IMG/VR virus record: IMGVR_UViG_3300020118_000020
Location: 1 to 29,567 of that record
DNA: 29,567 bases
Strand: one strand, 5' to 3'
DNA from: a virus
Position 1 is the stretch's first letter, and each line of letters opens with the position of its first letter. This document shows, in pieces, positions 1-7,006 of the stretch. The position numbers and the translations under genes are program-made. The notes beneath the pieces were generated by a model that saw only the letters and a program-made list of their open reading frames with translations, did not search any database and was not told the origin of the DNA.

Positions 1-414
1 CGGGCTAAGACGTTCGCGGCGAAACGTTCAGCAGTTGAGATATTTGTTGATGCGTTCGGTTCGGATCATGTGTCAATCACGCCGAACAGCAGGATATCGG
101 ATCGCGTCAATGCGGCTCGCGTGCTAATTCCGCGTGTTGAGTTTCACGCGACGAACTGCTCTAAAGGGCTTGATGGTTTGCGTGGTTGGCAATATGAATA
201 TAACGAAGAAACAAAGATATTCAGTAGTGAGCCGGTGCATGATTGGGCGTCGCATGATGGCGATGGATTCTCGTACGGCTGTTTGATTATGCAGCAGGTT
301 GCGCCGCCCCCCCCATTGCGTGAACCGATGCGCGGCATCACGGTAGGCAACAACACAGTAACTTTAGACGAACTTTGGAAGCAAACTCCGAAGCGCGGCA
401 ATACACGAATTTAA
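1..414 (+). CDS. terL: Terminase large subunit, C-terminal fragment (5' end outside window)
   Basis: The frame is open from the first base, so the gene begins upstream of the window and only the last 137 residues are seen. They match the tail of the nuclease domain of phage large terminases: a run ending in ISDRVNAARVLIPRVEF, then GLRGWQYEYNEETKIF and VHDWASHDGDGFSYGC. The last is the usual 'D-W-H/S-x-A-D-A-F-R-Y'-type motif near the C-terminus, with a late active-site Asp. The ATPase domain lies outside the window. The protein cuts concatemeric DNA and pumps it through the portal. The stop is followed within 10 bases by the next gene, with an AAGGA site between them. The call rests on the C-terminal motif and on the position upstream of portal, scaffold and capsid. 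Confidence 0.85.
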   Translation, partial: RAKTFAAKRSAVEIFVDAFGSDHVSITPNSRISDRVNAARVLIPRVEFHATNCSKGLDGLRGWQYEYNEETKIFSSEPVHDWASHDGDGFSYGCLIMQQVAPPPPLREPMRGITVGNNTVTLDELWKQTPKRGNTRI

Positions 415-422
415 GGAAATCT

Positions 423-608
423 ATGACTACCAATCCAAAATGGCTTGACAGAGAATATGTGAAGGCTCGGATGTCAGCCTCACCATCGAGCATATGGTCA
501 TGTGGGCAATGTAATCCACCAAAAGAGCTATTTGTAAATAAAGATACCGGATTGCTTGAGTGTCCAGTACATGGTAATGATATCGGCGGCAACGGCAAGC
601 AGCCGTAA
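423..608 (+). CDS. Small zinc-ribbon-like hypothetical protein, 61 aa
   Basis: The ATG at 423 is chosen over an in-frame codon at 375 because AAGGA at 414-418 sits just upstream and the longer form would overlap terL. The product has C27-x2-C30 and C47-x2-H50, a CxxC/CxxH pair about 16 residues apart, which could bind one zinc ion. The rest is polar and lacks membrane segments. I do not recognise a family. Its place between terminase and structural genes suggests a small accessory to packaging or head assembly, which is inference from position only. Confidence 0.65.
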   Translation: MTTNPKWLDREYVKARMSASPSSIWSCGQCNPPKELFVNKDTGLLECPVHGNDIGGNGKQP

Positions 609-624
609 TACGAATTTAACTTAA

Positions 625-636
625 CGTCGCGAGACG
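625..636 (+). promoter_or_regulatory. CGTC-GCGA-GACG hairpin, copy A
   Basis: A perfect 4-bp stem (CGTC 625-628, GACG 633-636) closes a GCGA loop, which is a GNRA tetraloop if transcribed. It lies 16 bases before the ATG at 653, just ahead of the GGAG ribosome site. The stem recurs at 5637, 6964 and 22213 with GNRA-class loops, always in the leader of a structural gene. Copy A and the copy at 22213 also share flanking bases (ACGTCGCGAGACGCT). The function is unknown; possibilities are a protein-binding RNA site such as an antitermination or translational operator, or an mRNA processing or stability element. Confidence 0.6.
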
Positions 637-652
637 CTTGGAGTACTATATA

Positions 653-1855
653 ATGGCAACTGGCGACCAATACATCAACGGTAGGCGGATATCTGCGACT
701 GGTGAGGCATATCAGAAGAGTGACCCCACGTCCACAGTGATGACAGGGCTTTCGACGCCTAGCCTTGCCGCGATTGGTATTTACCAGCAGATCAACCCAT
801 ACGGACCTAGCCGTGTGAGCATTGAGCCGGGGACGATGCTGACTGACCCGTTTGATGGCGCGACAATTGACGTTAGTAAATGGACTGCTGCAGGCACATC
901 TCCGCCCACCCAAACTAATGGCAATTTAACGCTATCGCTTGGAGCTAGCAATTCCATCTCCAGCACATTGATTTCGAAGTCGACCTTCCCGCCGACGCTA
1001 GGCTTTAATCTGGCCGGCGCGACGATTGGTCTTGACTCAGCCAAGCAGGCAAATCCTAACTGTCATCGGTTCTTTGGATTTGGGCAGGTTACGGCGTATG
1101 CGGCTCTCACCCCAGTAACTGACGGCTGCGGATGGGAAATTGATTTAACTGGTGAATGTAACGCCGTCGTCTATGTGGGCGGAACGCGCTACGTTATCAA
1201 TTCGACCAACACGGCCTTAATCACTGCGCAGGCGTCGTTGCCGACTGGCGCGTCGTCCAGCACGTACGGGCAAACGCTTACATGGCCGTCGAACCTGCAC
1301 CGGTTTATCACGGCGATTCGTGGCGACTTGGTGTATTTTTATCTAGATAGCTTGGATGTTCCAGTAGGCGTTGCGAACTTCGTGCAGCCCAACGTGACAA
1401 TCTTGCCTTTGCGCATAGCGGCGATCACCACTGTTGCGGTATCGACCGTTCTTGCTACGACATTTACAGTTGGCGCGCTCGGAGTGGGGGATTCTGCTGC
1501 CGCTAGTCAAGTGATGCTGCCATCGCCTGCGTTGTGGGCCTCCCCTAATAATGCGAGTTCGACTGCTTACGAGGCTAGCCACATTGTCAAGGCAGGGCCG
1601 GGCAATATGTACGGCATCAGTGGGTATAACTCTGGCGGCGCGCAGTTTATCCAGTTGCACGATTCCGCAACACTGCCCGCAGACACCGCAGTTCCTGTTA
1701 CGTTAATTCCCGTTGCTGCTACATCCGTCTTCAGTATCGATTTCGGCGTGTACGGCAAAAAATTTGTGAACGGTATTGTGGTGTGCAATTCCAGCACAGG
1801 ACCAACTAAGACGATCGGTGCGGCAAATTGTTTCTTTGATCCGAGGTTTGCATGA
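653..1855 (+). CDS. Virion protein with a concanavalin/LamG-like domain
   Basis: 400 residues, starting at the ATG at 653 behind GGAG (640-643). A TTG at 638 in the same frame is less likely because it lies before that site. The N-terminal part is polar. From about residue 63 there is a segment beginning TDPFDGATIDVSKW, followed by alternating small and hydrophobic residues (GNLTLSL, FFGFGQVTAYAAL, GWEIDLTG, LVYFYLDSL). This is the usual opening and strand pattern of concanavalin A-like beta-sandwich domains. No membrane segment or enzyme motif is visible. It overlaps the next gene by ATGA. A beta-sandwich protein between terminase and portal is most likely a head surface or fibre protein, possibly carbohydrate-binding. 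The fold call is from sequence pattern only. Confidence 0.6.
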   Translation: MATGDQYINGRRISATGEAYQKSDPTSTVMTGLSTPSLAAIGIYQQINPYGPSRVSIEPGTMLTDPFDGATIDVSKWTAAGTSPPTQTNGNLTLSLGASNSISSTLISKSTFPPTLGFNLAGATIGLDSAKQANPNCHRFFGFGQVTAYAALTPVTDGCGWEIDLTGECNAVVYVGGTRYVINSTNTALITAQASLPTGASSSTYGQTLTWPSNLHRFITAIRGDLVYFYLDSLDVPVGVANFVQPNVTILPLRIAAITTVAVSTVLATTFTVGALGVGDSAAASQVMLPSPALWASPNNASSTAYEASHIVKAGPGNMYGISGYNSGGAQFIQLHDSATLPADTAVPVTLIPVAATSVFSIDFGVYGKKFVNGIVVCNSSTGPTKTIGAANCFFDPRFA

Positions 1856-2253
1856 CCATCGTATTTTCGCCACCAGTTGCGGCAATCAATCAAGGGCAGA
1901 TACTGTTTGTCATTCGTAGCGCGAACATGCAGTCAACTGCCGATCAGTCATTTACGAAATTTTTCGCCGGCACGAATTACCGAATAACTGACATTATTGC
2001 ACGTCAACGCACTGGTGCTTGCACAGTCGTTTGCGCGGGTGGTATTTATGATGCCGCATCTAAGGGCGGTAACGCATTGGTGGCAGCTGCACAATCATGG
2101 GTAACGCTAGCGGCAGCGGTTGTTGTGGCGCCGGCTTTAGCGGCGGTGGATTCAACCGCGTTATTGAGTGGTACGCCGATTTTGTCGTTGACGACAGGCT
2201 CGACCGGTGTTTGTACGGCCGACATCTTTATTTTCGGATATGTGATTGATTGA
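1852..2253 (+). CDS. Hypothetical virion-associated protein, 133 aa
   Basis: The ATG overlaps the stop of the upstream gene (ATGA, 1852-1855), so the two are probably translationally coupled. The product is beta-rich and low in charge, with Ala/Val/Thr runs (SWVTLAAAVVVAPALAAVDS) that could look hydrophobic but are typical of small phage capsid-surface or fibre-attachment proteins. Similar short proteins, with NTTTTLLYTVPAA- or AGTNYRITDIIARQRTGACTVVCAGGIYD-like patterns, occur elsewhere in phage fibre regions; the product at 22855 has the same character. Its stop overlaps the portal ATG (TGATG). The role is inferred from composition and position. Confidence 0.6.
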   Translation: MTIVFSPPVAAINQGQILFVIRSANMQSTADQSFTKFFAGTNYRITDIIARQRTGACTVVCAGGIYDAASKGGNALVAAAQSWVTLAAAVVVAPALAAVDSTALLSGTPILSLTTGSTGVCTADIFIFGYVID

Positions 2254-4604
2254 TGTTGCCGCCAATCGATCCGATGCAGCCGGTTCCAGGAGCGCAAGGA
2301 GTGGCCGCGCCTATGGTGTCTGCCGTCATGCCTGAACATGAACAGCAGAAGGAGCCTGAGAAGATTGAAGTAGACACTGCTGCGTGGCTCGTAAAGATTG
2401 CCGCTTACGATACTGAGTTCAAGCCGTGGCAGCAACGCGTCGAGAAGATCGTCAAGCGGTACCGAGATGATAAGCGAGATTCGGACGCGGCAAATCCCGC
2501 TAAGTTTAATATCCTATGGTCGAATGTGCAGACCGCTGTGCCTGCAACGTTCTCCAGACTTCCAAAGCCTGACGTAAGCCGGCGTCATCGCGACAATGAT
2601 CCTGTGGGGCGCGTAGCCGCCCTGATTATCGAGCGCGGACTAGAGTACGAGATCGAGCATTATCCAGATTACCGTGCCGCAATGAAGAATTCGGTCTCTG
2701 ATCGATTCTTGGGTGGGCGCGGTATTTCGTGGGTACGCTATGAGCCGCATTTCCGCGCTGCTGAGTCCGGTACGCCGTCTGATGGTTTGCAAGTAACCAA
2801 TGATGCAGATGAGGAAGAGGACACTCCCGAAGCGCAGGAAGAGATTGATTACGAGTGCTGCCCAGTTGATTACGTGCATTGGAAGGATTTCGGGCATGTT
2901 ATAGCGCGCACTTGGGAAGAGGTTCCCGCAGTGTGGCGCCGTGTTTATATGACGCGTCCTGCATTGATCGAGCGTTTCGGCGAAGAAATCGGCAAGGATA
3001 TCGCGCTCGACACTGGGCCAGACGATGATAACAAGAGCGTCGCCAAGGGCGAGAAAACCAAAGACCAGGCTTGCGTGTACGAGATTTGGGATAAGGCGAC
3101 TAATACAGCTATCTGGCTATCCAAGAGCCGCACTGAAGCGTTAGACGCGCGCCGCGATCCGCTGAAGCTGGAATGTTTTTTCCCATGCCCGCGTCCGTTG
3201 TTTGCGTCGATCACGACTGACAGCTTGATCCCAGTCCCTGACTTCACAATGTATCAGGACCAAGCGAACGAGTTAGACCAGTTGGCAGGCACGATTGACG
3301 GATTAATAAAGGCGCTCCAGATTCGCGGTGTGCATGATGGAGCTGTGCCGGAGTTAGCGCGCCTATTCACGGAAGCCGGCAATACAGATTTGATTCCAGT
3401 GGCTAACTGGATGGCATTCTCTGAAAAGAACGGGTTGAAGGGCGCGATTGATATCGTAGACCTAACGCCGATCGGCAATGCACTCGCAGCAGCCTACATT
3501 GCGGTTGATCACGTCAAGGCGCAGATTTACGAGATAACTGGACTCTCCGATATCATTCGCGGATCAAGCGATCCTCGCGAGACGGCCACTGCAGTGCAGA
3601 CGAAAGGACAGTACGGCTCGATGCGGTTGCGATCCATGCAGGGCGATGTCGTGCAATACGCGACTGAGATATTGCAGATCAAAGCGCAGATCATGTGCAC
3701 GCAATATTCACCTGAAACATTAGTGCAGATTTCAGGTGCCGAGCAGTTATCACAGCAGGATCAGCAGTTGATTCCGCAGGCGTTGCAGTTGATCCGCAAC
3801 AATCCATTGCGCGGATTCCGCATCGAGGTGTCAAGCGACTCCATGATTCAGATGGACGAGAATCAGGAAAAAGCTGATCGCATGGAGTTCATGAAAGTGG
3901 GTGGAGGTTATTTGCAGAATCTTGTGCAAATATCGCAGTCACCACAAGCCGCTGAAATTATGCCGTTGGCCGTCGACATGCTCAAGTTCGCCGTGAGTGG
4001 CTTCAAGGTCGGCAAGACGCTGGAAGGTGCATTCGATCAATTGGGCGACCAGTTACGAGATGAGGCAGCGAAGAAAGCCGCGCAACCTAAGCCAGCACCG
4101 CAGCCACCTCCGCAAGTGCAAGTTCAACAAATGAAGAATGAGGCTGACGCACAGAAATTCCAGGCGCAGCAGCAAGCCGACCAAGCGGACGCGCAGCGAG
4201 AACAGCAGATGGAGATGCAATCTAAGGCGCAGGATCTGCAGGTTGAGCAGCAACGTCTTGCGATGGAAGCGCAGGCCGAGGATCGACGCCAGCAGAATGA
4301 AATGGTGGTCGCGCAGCATGCCCAACAAGTGCAGGCGATGCAAGTCGAGAAACAGAACCAACTTGAAGCACAGCGAGCGCAGATGCAGGCAGTAGCCGAC
4401 GCGCGCGAGGCGCAGATGCAGCGCATGCACGAGGCCATGATGGAGCAGAACAAGCAGCAATTCGAGATTTTCATGGAGCGGTTGGGTAACGCGAATCGCA
4501 TCGACGTTGCGGAAGTCTCGAAGGAAACAACGTTGCAGGCCGCGCAAATCGCTGCGGCTAATCGCGGATCGCAGGACGATTCGCCAACTGATGCGGAGGC
4601 GTGA
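2253..4604 (+). CDS. Portal protein (head-tail connector)
   Basis: 783 residues from the ATG at 2253, which overlaps the previous stop. A TTG at 2250 is also possible. The body carries portal-type segments: KPWQQRVEKIVKRYRDD near residue 60, then FNILWSNVQTAVPATFSRLPKPDV, a conserved pattern of P22/podovirus-type portals where the clip and wing begin. An acidic insertion (DADEEEDTPEAQEE) follows. From about residue 600 to the end the protein is Gln/Ala/Met/Glu-rich and heptad-like, predicting a long alpha-helical barrel as in P22 gp1. The dodecameric ring sits at one capsid vertex, docks the terminase motor and later the neck. Length and order (terminase, portal, scaffold, capsid) agree. Confidence 0.88.
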   Translation: MLPPIDPMQPVPGAQGVAAPMVSAVMPEHEQQKEPEKIEVDTAAWLVKIAAYDTEFKPWQQRVEKIVKRYRDDKRDSDAANPAKFNILWSNVQTAVPATFSRLPKPDVSRRHRDNDPVGRVAALIIERGLEYEIEHYPDYRAAMKNSVSDRFLGGRGISWVRYEPHFRAAESGTPSDGLQVTNDADEEEDTPEAQEEIDYECCPVDYVHWKDFGHVIARTWEEVPAVWRRVYMTRPALIERFGEEIGKDIALDTGPDDDNKSVAKGEKTKDQACVYEIWDKATNTAIWLSKSRTEALDARRDPLKLECFFPCPRPLFASITTDSLIPVPDFTMYQDQANELDQLAGTIDGLIKALQIRGVHDGAVPELARLFTEAGNTDLIPVANWMAFSEKNGLKGAIDIVDLTPIGNALAAAYIAVDHVKAQIYEITGLSDIIRGSSDPRETATAVQTKGQYGSMRLRSMQGDVVQYATEILQIKAQIMCTQYSPETLVQISGAEQLSQQDQQLIPQALQLIRNNPLRGFRIEVSSDSMIQMDENQEKADRMEFMKVGGGYLQNLVQISQSPQAAEIMPLAVDMLKFAVSGFKVGKTLEGAFDQLGDQLRDEAAKKAAQPKPAPQPPPQVQVQQMKNEADAQKFQAQQQADQADAQREQQMEMQSKAQDLQVEQQRLAMEAQAEDRRQQNEMVVAQHAQQVQAMQVEKQNQLEAQRAQMQAVADAREAQMQRMHEAMMEQNKQQFEIFMERLGNANRIDVAEVSKETTLQAAQIAAANRGSQDDSPTDAEA

Positions 4605-4690
4605 TGGCTGTTCTTTATGCATTGGCTTTTTCTTTATTTATTATTGGTGCCACATTACTTTGTGGAATTTGCGCACGGGCGCTTGGTTAA
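4604..4690 (+). CDS. 28-residue single-span membrane peptide
   Basis: Its ATG at 4604 overlaps the portal stop (TGATG), and a near-perfect GGAGG at 4595-4599 is placed 4-5 bases before it, better than most genes in the window. The product is almost one hydrophobic helix (ALAFSLFIIGATLLC) with a short C-terminal ICARALG tail carrying one Arg. It is too short for routine gene calling. Such peptides in phages may act in the membrane, for example as holin-like or superinfection-related factors, but I cannot assign a role. The strong ribosome site is the main argument that it is translated. It could also serve only to couple translation onward to 4702. Confidence 0.5.
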   Translation: MAVLYALAFSLFIIGATLLCGICARALG

Positions 4691-4701
4691 TGGAGTAATC
4701 A

Positions 4702-5175
4702 ATGCAACTAATGCAAATCGCTAAGCTGGCCGCTGAATATGGGCTTGATATCACATCAATGCAGATCGCGGGCCATCAGAAATTTATCAGCGTGTGCCTG
4801 ACTGTAGACCCTGCGCAGTCCTATTTTGTTGAGACGGCAGCCAATGGCGCGGACCATGACATTTTCATAGCCACCCTAAATATCGTGTCTGCGCTCACGA
4901 AGATCAAAGAGCGCAAAGAGCAAGAGGGTCGCAGAGCAATCAAGCAGCGCGCACATCTAGTCATGAACGATATCGAGCCGTACATCAGTCAGATCGACGG
5001 CTCGTTGATCGGGTCGCGGTCGAAGCACCGCACGCACTTGCGCGACCACAATTGCATCGAAATCGGCAATGAAATGAAGCATATGAAGCATCAGAAACCT
5101 TTAGAGTCGCCGTCCGGGCTAAAGGAGACAATCATCCGGGCGGTTGATGAAGTGAAACGAAAAAGGAGTAATTGA
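4702..5175 (+). CDS. Hypothetical protein, 157 aa
   Basis: Starts at the ATG at 4702 with GGAG at 4692-4695. The first ~70 residues look like a compact alpha/beta domain (KFISVCLTVDPAQSYFVET). The rest is basic and helical (KIKERKEQEGRRAIKQRAH; ending VDEVKRKRSN), suggesting nucleic acid or acidic-partner contact. There is no signal peptide or membrane segment. It lies between the portal and a small structural-type protein in the head operon, so an assembly or packaging role is possible. I do not recognise the family. Confidence 0.65.
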   Translation: MQLMQIAKLAAEYGLDITSMQIAGHQKFISVCLTVDPAQSYFVETAANGADHDIFIATLNIVSALTKIKERKEQEGRRAIKQRAHLVMNDIEPYISQIDGSLIGSRSKHRTHLRDHNCIEIGNEMKHMKHQKPLESPSGLKETIIRAVDEVKRKRSN

Positions 5176-5176
5176 A

Positions 5177-5551
5177 ATGGCATTACCTACAGAACTAATG
5201 GGCGTCGGCTTTTCCGCTGCCCAAGCGTCTGGTGTTGGTGGCGGATATGCCGCTATCACTGGCGTTGGAACAGTACAAGGTGACGCAGTAGCGATCAATG
5301 CTGGTAGCGTTGTCGTAGCTGGCGCTGATGGCACTGTGGGCGCTCGCCTACCTGCTGTTGCAGTCGGGTCGGAGGTATGGGTTTTCAATAACTCCGCCTC
5401 GACGCTGAAACTCTGGCCTGACGTTGGCGCAGCCATTCCAGTGACCGGCACCGGCCTCGGTACTGCGAACTCGTCCTATGCCCTCCTGACATACAAGACC
5501 GCGCACTTGAAGCGCGTTACGTCGACGCAGTGGTTGATGGTGGTGACTTAA
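5177..5551 (+). CDS. Small beta-rich structural protein (decoration-like), 124 aa
   Basis: The ATG at 5177 lies behind AAGGAG (5163-5168), one base after the previous stop. The product is Gly/Ala/Val/Thr-rich with regularly alternating strands (AAITGVGTVQGDAVAINAGS, LPAVAVGSEVWVFNNSAS, LKLWPDVGAAIPVTGTGLG). This is the composition of small capsid-surface or fibre proteins that occur next to portal and capsid genes in many phages. It has no Cys, no membrane segment and no enzymatic motif. The call as a decoration-type protein is by composition and position, before the scaffold gene. Confidence 0.6.
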   Translation: MALPTELMGVGFSAAQASGVGGGYAAITGVGTVQGDAVAINAGSVVVAGADGTVGARLPAVAVGSEVWVFNNSASTLKLWPDVGAAIPVTGTGLGTANSSYALLTYKTAHLKRVTSTQWLMVVT

Positions 5552-5695
5552 TCCGCAGCCGTAACGATTTGGAGTCAACGCAGGTTGACGCATCCCTGCC
5601 CCGGTGAGGCCGATATAAATACACCGCGTAGTAAAACGTCGTGAGACGCCGCGCCGGCCGGGATACCTCGGCTGGCATAGACCAAAGGATTAAAA
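5552..5695 (+). promoter_or_regulatory. Hairpin-rich leader of the scaffold gene
   Basis: 144 bases without a gene. Three inverted repeats are visible: GTCAAC-GCAG-GTTGAC (5574-5589, perfect 6 bp); CGTC-GTGA-GACG (5637-5648); and GCCGGCCG-8 nt-CGGCTGGC (5653-5676, 8 bp with one G-T). CGCG at 5625-5628 could pair with CGCG at 5650-5653 and enclose the second. AAAGGA at 5684-5689 serves the ATG at 5696. None is followed by a T-run, so these are not intrinsic terminators. A structured 5' UTR controlling scaffold translation or mRNA processing is possible. Confidence 0.5.
5637..5648 (+). promoter_or_regulatory. CGTC-GTGA-GACG hairpin, copy B
   Basis: Same 4-bp stem as the copies at 625, 6964 and 22213. 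The loop is GTGA, a different GNRA member, so the loop changes while its structural class is kept. It lies 47 bases before the scaffold start and sits between two other hairpins. Confidence 0.6.
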
Positions 5696-6787
5696 ATGAG
5701 TAACGAGCAAATTACTTTGCGCGACACATTGGAGGCGAATTTTGACGCCGCCGAAGCACGAGAAGCAGAACAAGTAGCAGCAGCGCCAGTCGGTGAAGCG
5801 GCTCCAGCACCTGATTCAACTCAGGCCAGCACGGAACCAGCGGCAAGCGACAGGGCGAGAGATGAATTGGGGCAATTTGCAGCCAAGCCAGTGGAGCCCG
5901 TCAAGGTCGAAACTGCTCCGGAACAAACGCAGCCTGATCTAGTACCAGAAGCTCCGACGCCACGCCCAACAACGTGGAAAAAAGAGCATATGCCAGCGTG
6001 GGAAAAGATGGCAAAGGGCGAAGCGCTCACGCCTGACGAATCCCGCAAGTTAGCGCAATACACCGTCCAGCGCGAACGAGAGTTCGCCACAGGTGTGTCG
6101 ACGTACCGCGCAGAAGCGCAGAACGCCAAGCAGCTAACGGAGGCGCTGGCTCCATACATGCCGACGATTCAACAGCGCGGCATGTCACAAGGCGCGTTTG
6201 TGGCTGAAATGGGCCGCACGCATGAGATTTTGATGAGGGGATCGCCACAGCAGAAGATGCAGGCGATTTCCGATTTGGCGCGAAATGTTGGCGTTCCGAT
6301 CGAGGCGATTCAGCAACAGCAGTCCGGTCAACTCGATCCAGTTGTGCCGCAGTTGATGCAGCATATCCAGCAACTAGAAGCCAAGGTGAACGGCGTTTCA
6401 TCCTGGCGCGACTCGCAAGAGAATCAAGCCGTCAATGGCATCATCGCAAAGTTTCAAGATGGGGAGAAATACCCGCATTTTGAGAACGTCCGCGTCGCGA
6501 TGGGGCAGTTGATGGAAAGAGGATTTACCAACGATCCCGACGCGGCCTATCAAATGGCGGTCCGGATGGATAGCGACGCATGGCAGGCCGAGCAAGCGCG
6601 TCAAGCGCCGGCACAAGTCGCCGCGCCCGTTGTCGATAAGGTCGCGGCCGCCGCACAGGCTCGCGCAAATTTCATAAGCCCGCGCACGACAACGCCAAGC
6701 GGCACGCCGCAAACGATCAATTCAAAAGATATTCGGTCGGTACTTGAAAACGCGTTTGACGCGCATCAAGGCACAGGCCGGGTTTAG
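5696..6787 (+). CDS. Capsid scaffolding protein
   Basis: 363 residues, ATG at 5696 behind AAAGGA. The N-terminal ~95 residues are Ala/Pro/Glu-rich and probably disordered. The middle (about 100-300) is charged and helical with coiled-coil potential (ESRKLAQYTVQREREFATGV, QLMQHIQQLEAKVNGVSSW). Residues 300-363 are Ala-rich, then end in a short structured tail (SKDIRSVLENAFDAHQG), the kind of C-terminal helix that scaffolds use to bind the coat protein. There are no Cys residues or membrane segments. Acidic, helical, unordered-ended and directly before the major capsid gene, it fits the scaffold expected for a P22-like procapsid. No protease motif is seen. Confidence 0.82.
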   Translation: MSNEQITLRDTLEANFDAAEAREAEQVAAAPVGEAAPAPDSTQASTEPAASDRARDELGQFAAKPVEPVKVETAPEQTQPDLVPEAPTPRPTTWKKEHMPAWEKMAKGEALTPDESRKLAQYTVQREREFATGVSTYRAEAQNAKQLTEALAPYMPTIQQRGMSQGAFVAEMGRTHEILMRGSPQQKMQAISDLARNVGVPIEAIQQQQSGQLDPVVPQLMQHIQQLEAKVNGVSSWRDSQENQAVNGIIAKFQDGEKYPHFENVRVAMGQLMERGFTNDPDAAYQMAVRMDSDAWQAEQARQAPAQVAAPVVDKVAAAAQARANFISPRTTTPSGTPQTINSKDIRSVLENAFDAHQGTGRV

Positions 6788-7006
6788 TTTTACCGTATCA
6801 AGCTTAATTCGCCGCATCTACATGATGCGAGTTAAGGTCTTCCGGTGCAGTCGTTTTCTGGAATTACGCCAGCAATAAACGACCGCATCGCCCCGTTGCC
6901 TATACGCGGGATAGTGGTGTTGTCCGACTACTCGGTTCTTCATAACTATGAATTTGGCATATCCGTCGAGAGACGACATGTAATTCATTTTTAAGGAGAA
7001 TCCCTG
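6788..7006 (+). promoter_or_regulatory. Long structured leader of the major capsid gene
   Basis: 219 bases without a gene, ending in AAGGAG (6993-6998) before the ATG at 7007. Visible hairpins are CGCATC-TACAT-GATGCG (6813-6829); GTCGTTT paired with AAACGAC (6850-6856 / 6877-6883), enclosing CTGG-7 nt-CCAG (6858-6872); CCGA-CTAC-TCGG (6924-6935); TTCAT-AACT-ATGAA (6939-6952); and CGTC-GAGA-GACG (6964-6975). I find no good sigma70 promoter and no T-run. The number of perfect stems in so short a stretch suggests a folded 5' UTR or a small RNA. It could stabilise or process the capsid mRNA, which must be the most abundant late message. Confidence 0.5.
6964..6975 (+). promoter_or_regulatory. CGTC-GAGA-GACG hairpin, copy C
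   Basis: Third copy of the GNRA-loop hairpin, with loop GAGA, 31 bases before the major capsid start and about 17 before its AAGGAG site. Flanking bases differ from the copies at 625 and 22213, so only stem and loop class are kept. Confidence 0.6.

Noticed and set aside
338-913. Minus-strand open frame opposite terminase and early structural genes
   Set aside because: It overlaps three well-supported plus-strand genes, its composition is Ser/Cys/Arg-rich and it has no ribosome site.
4053-4622. Long Leu/Arg-rich open frame on the minus strand opposite the portal C-terminus
   Set aside because: Complement of the repeated Gln/Ala/Glu codons of the portal coiled coil; low complexity and out of step with neighbouring genes.
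5585-5619. TTGACG and TATAAA as a promoter for the scaffold gene
   Set aside because: The spacer is 23 bases, too long for sigma70, and TTGACG is part of a perfect hairpin.
5552-7006. Self-cleaving ribozyme (hammerhead, HDV-like or twister) in the scaffold and capsid leaders
   Set aside because: I looked for the CUGAUGA...GAAA hammerhead core and for the HDV-like and twister core patterns and did not find them; several stems alone are not enough.
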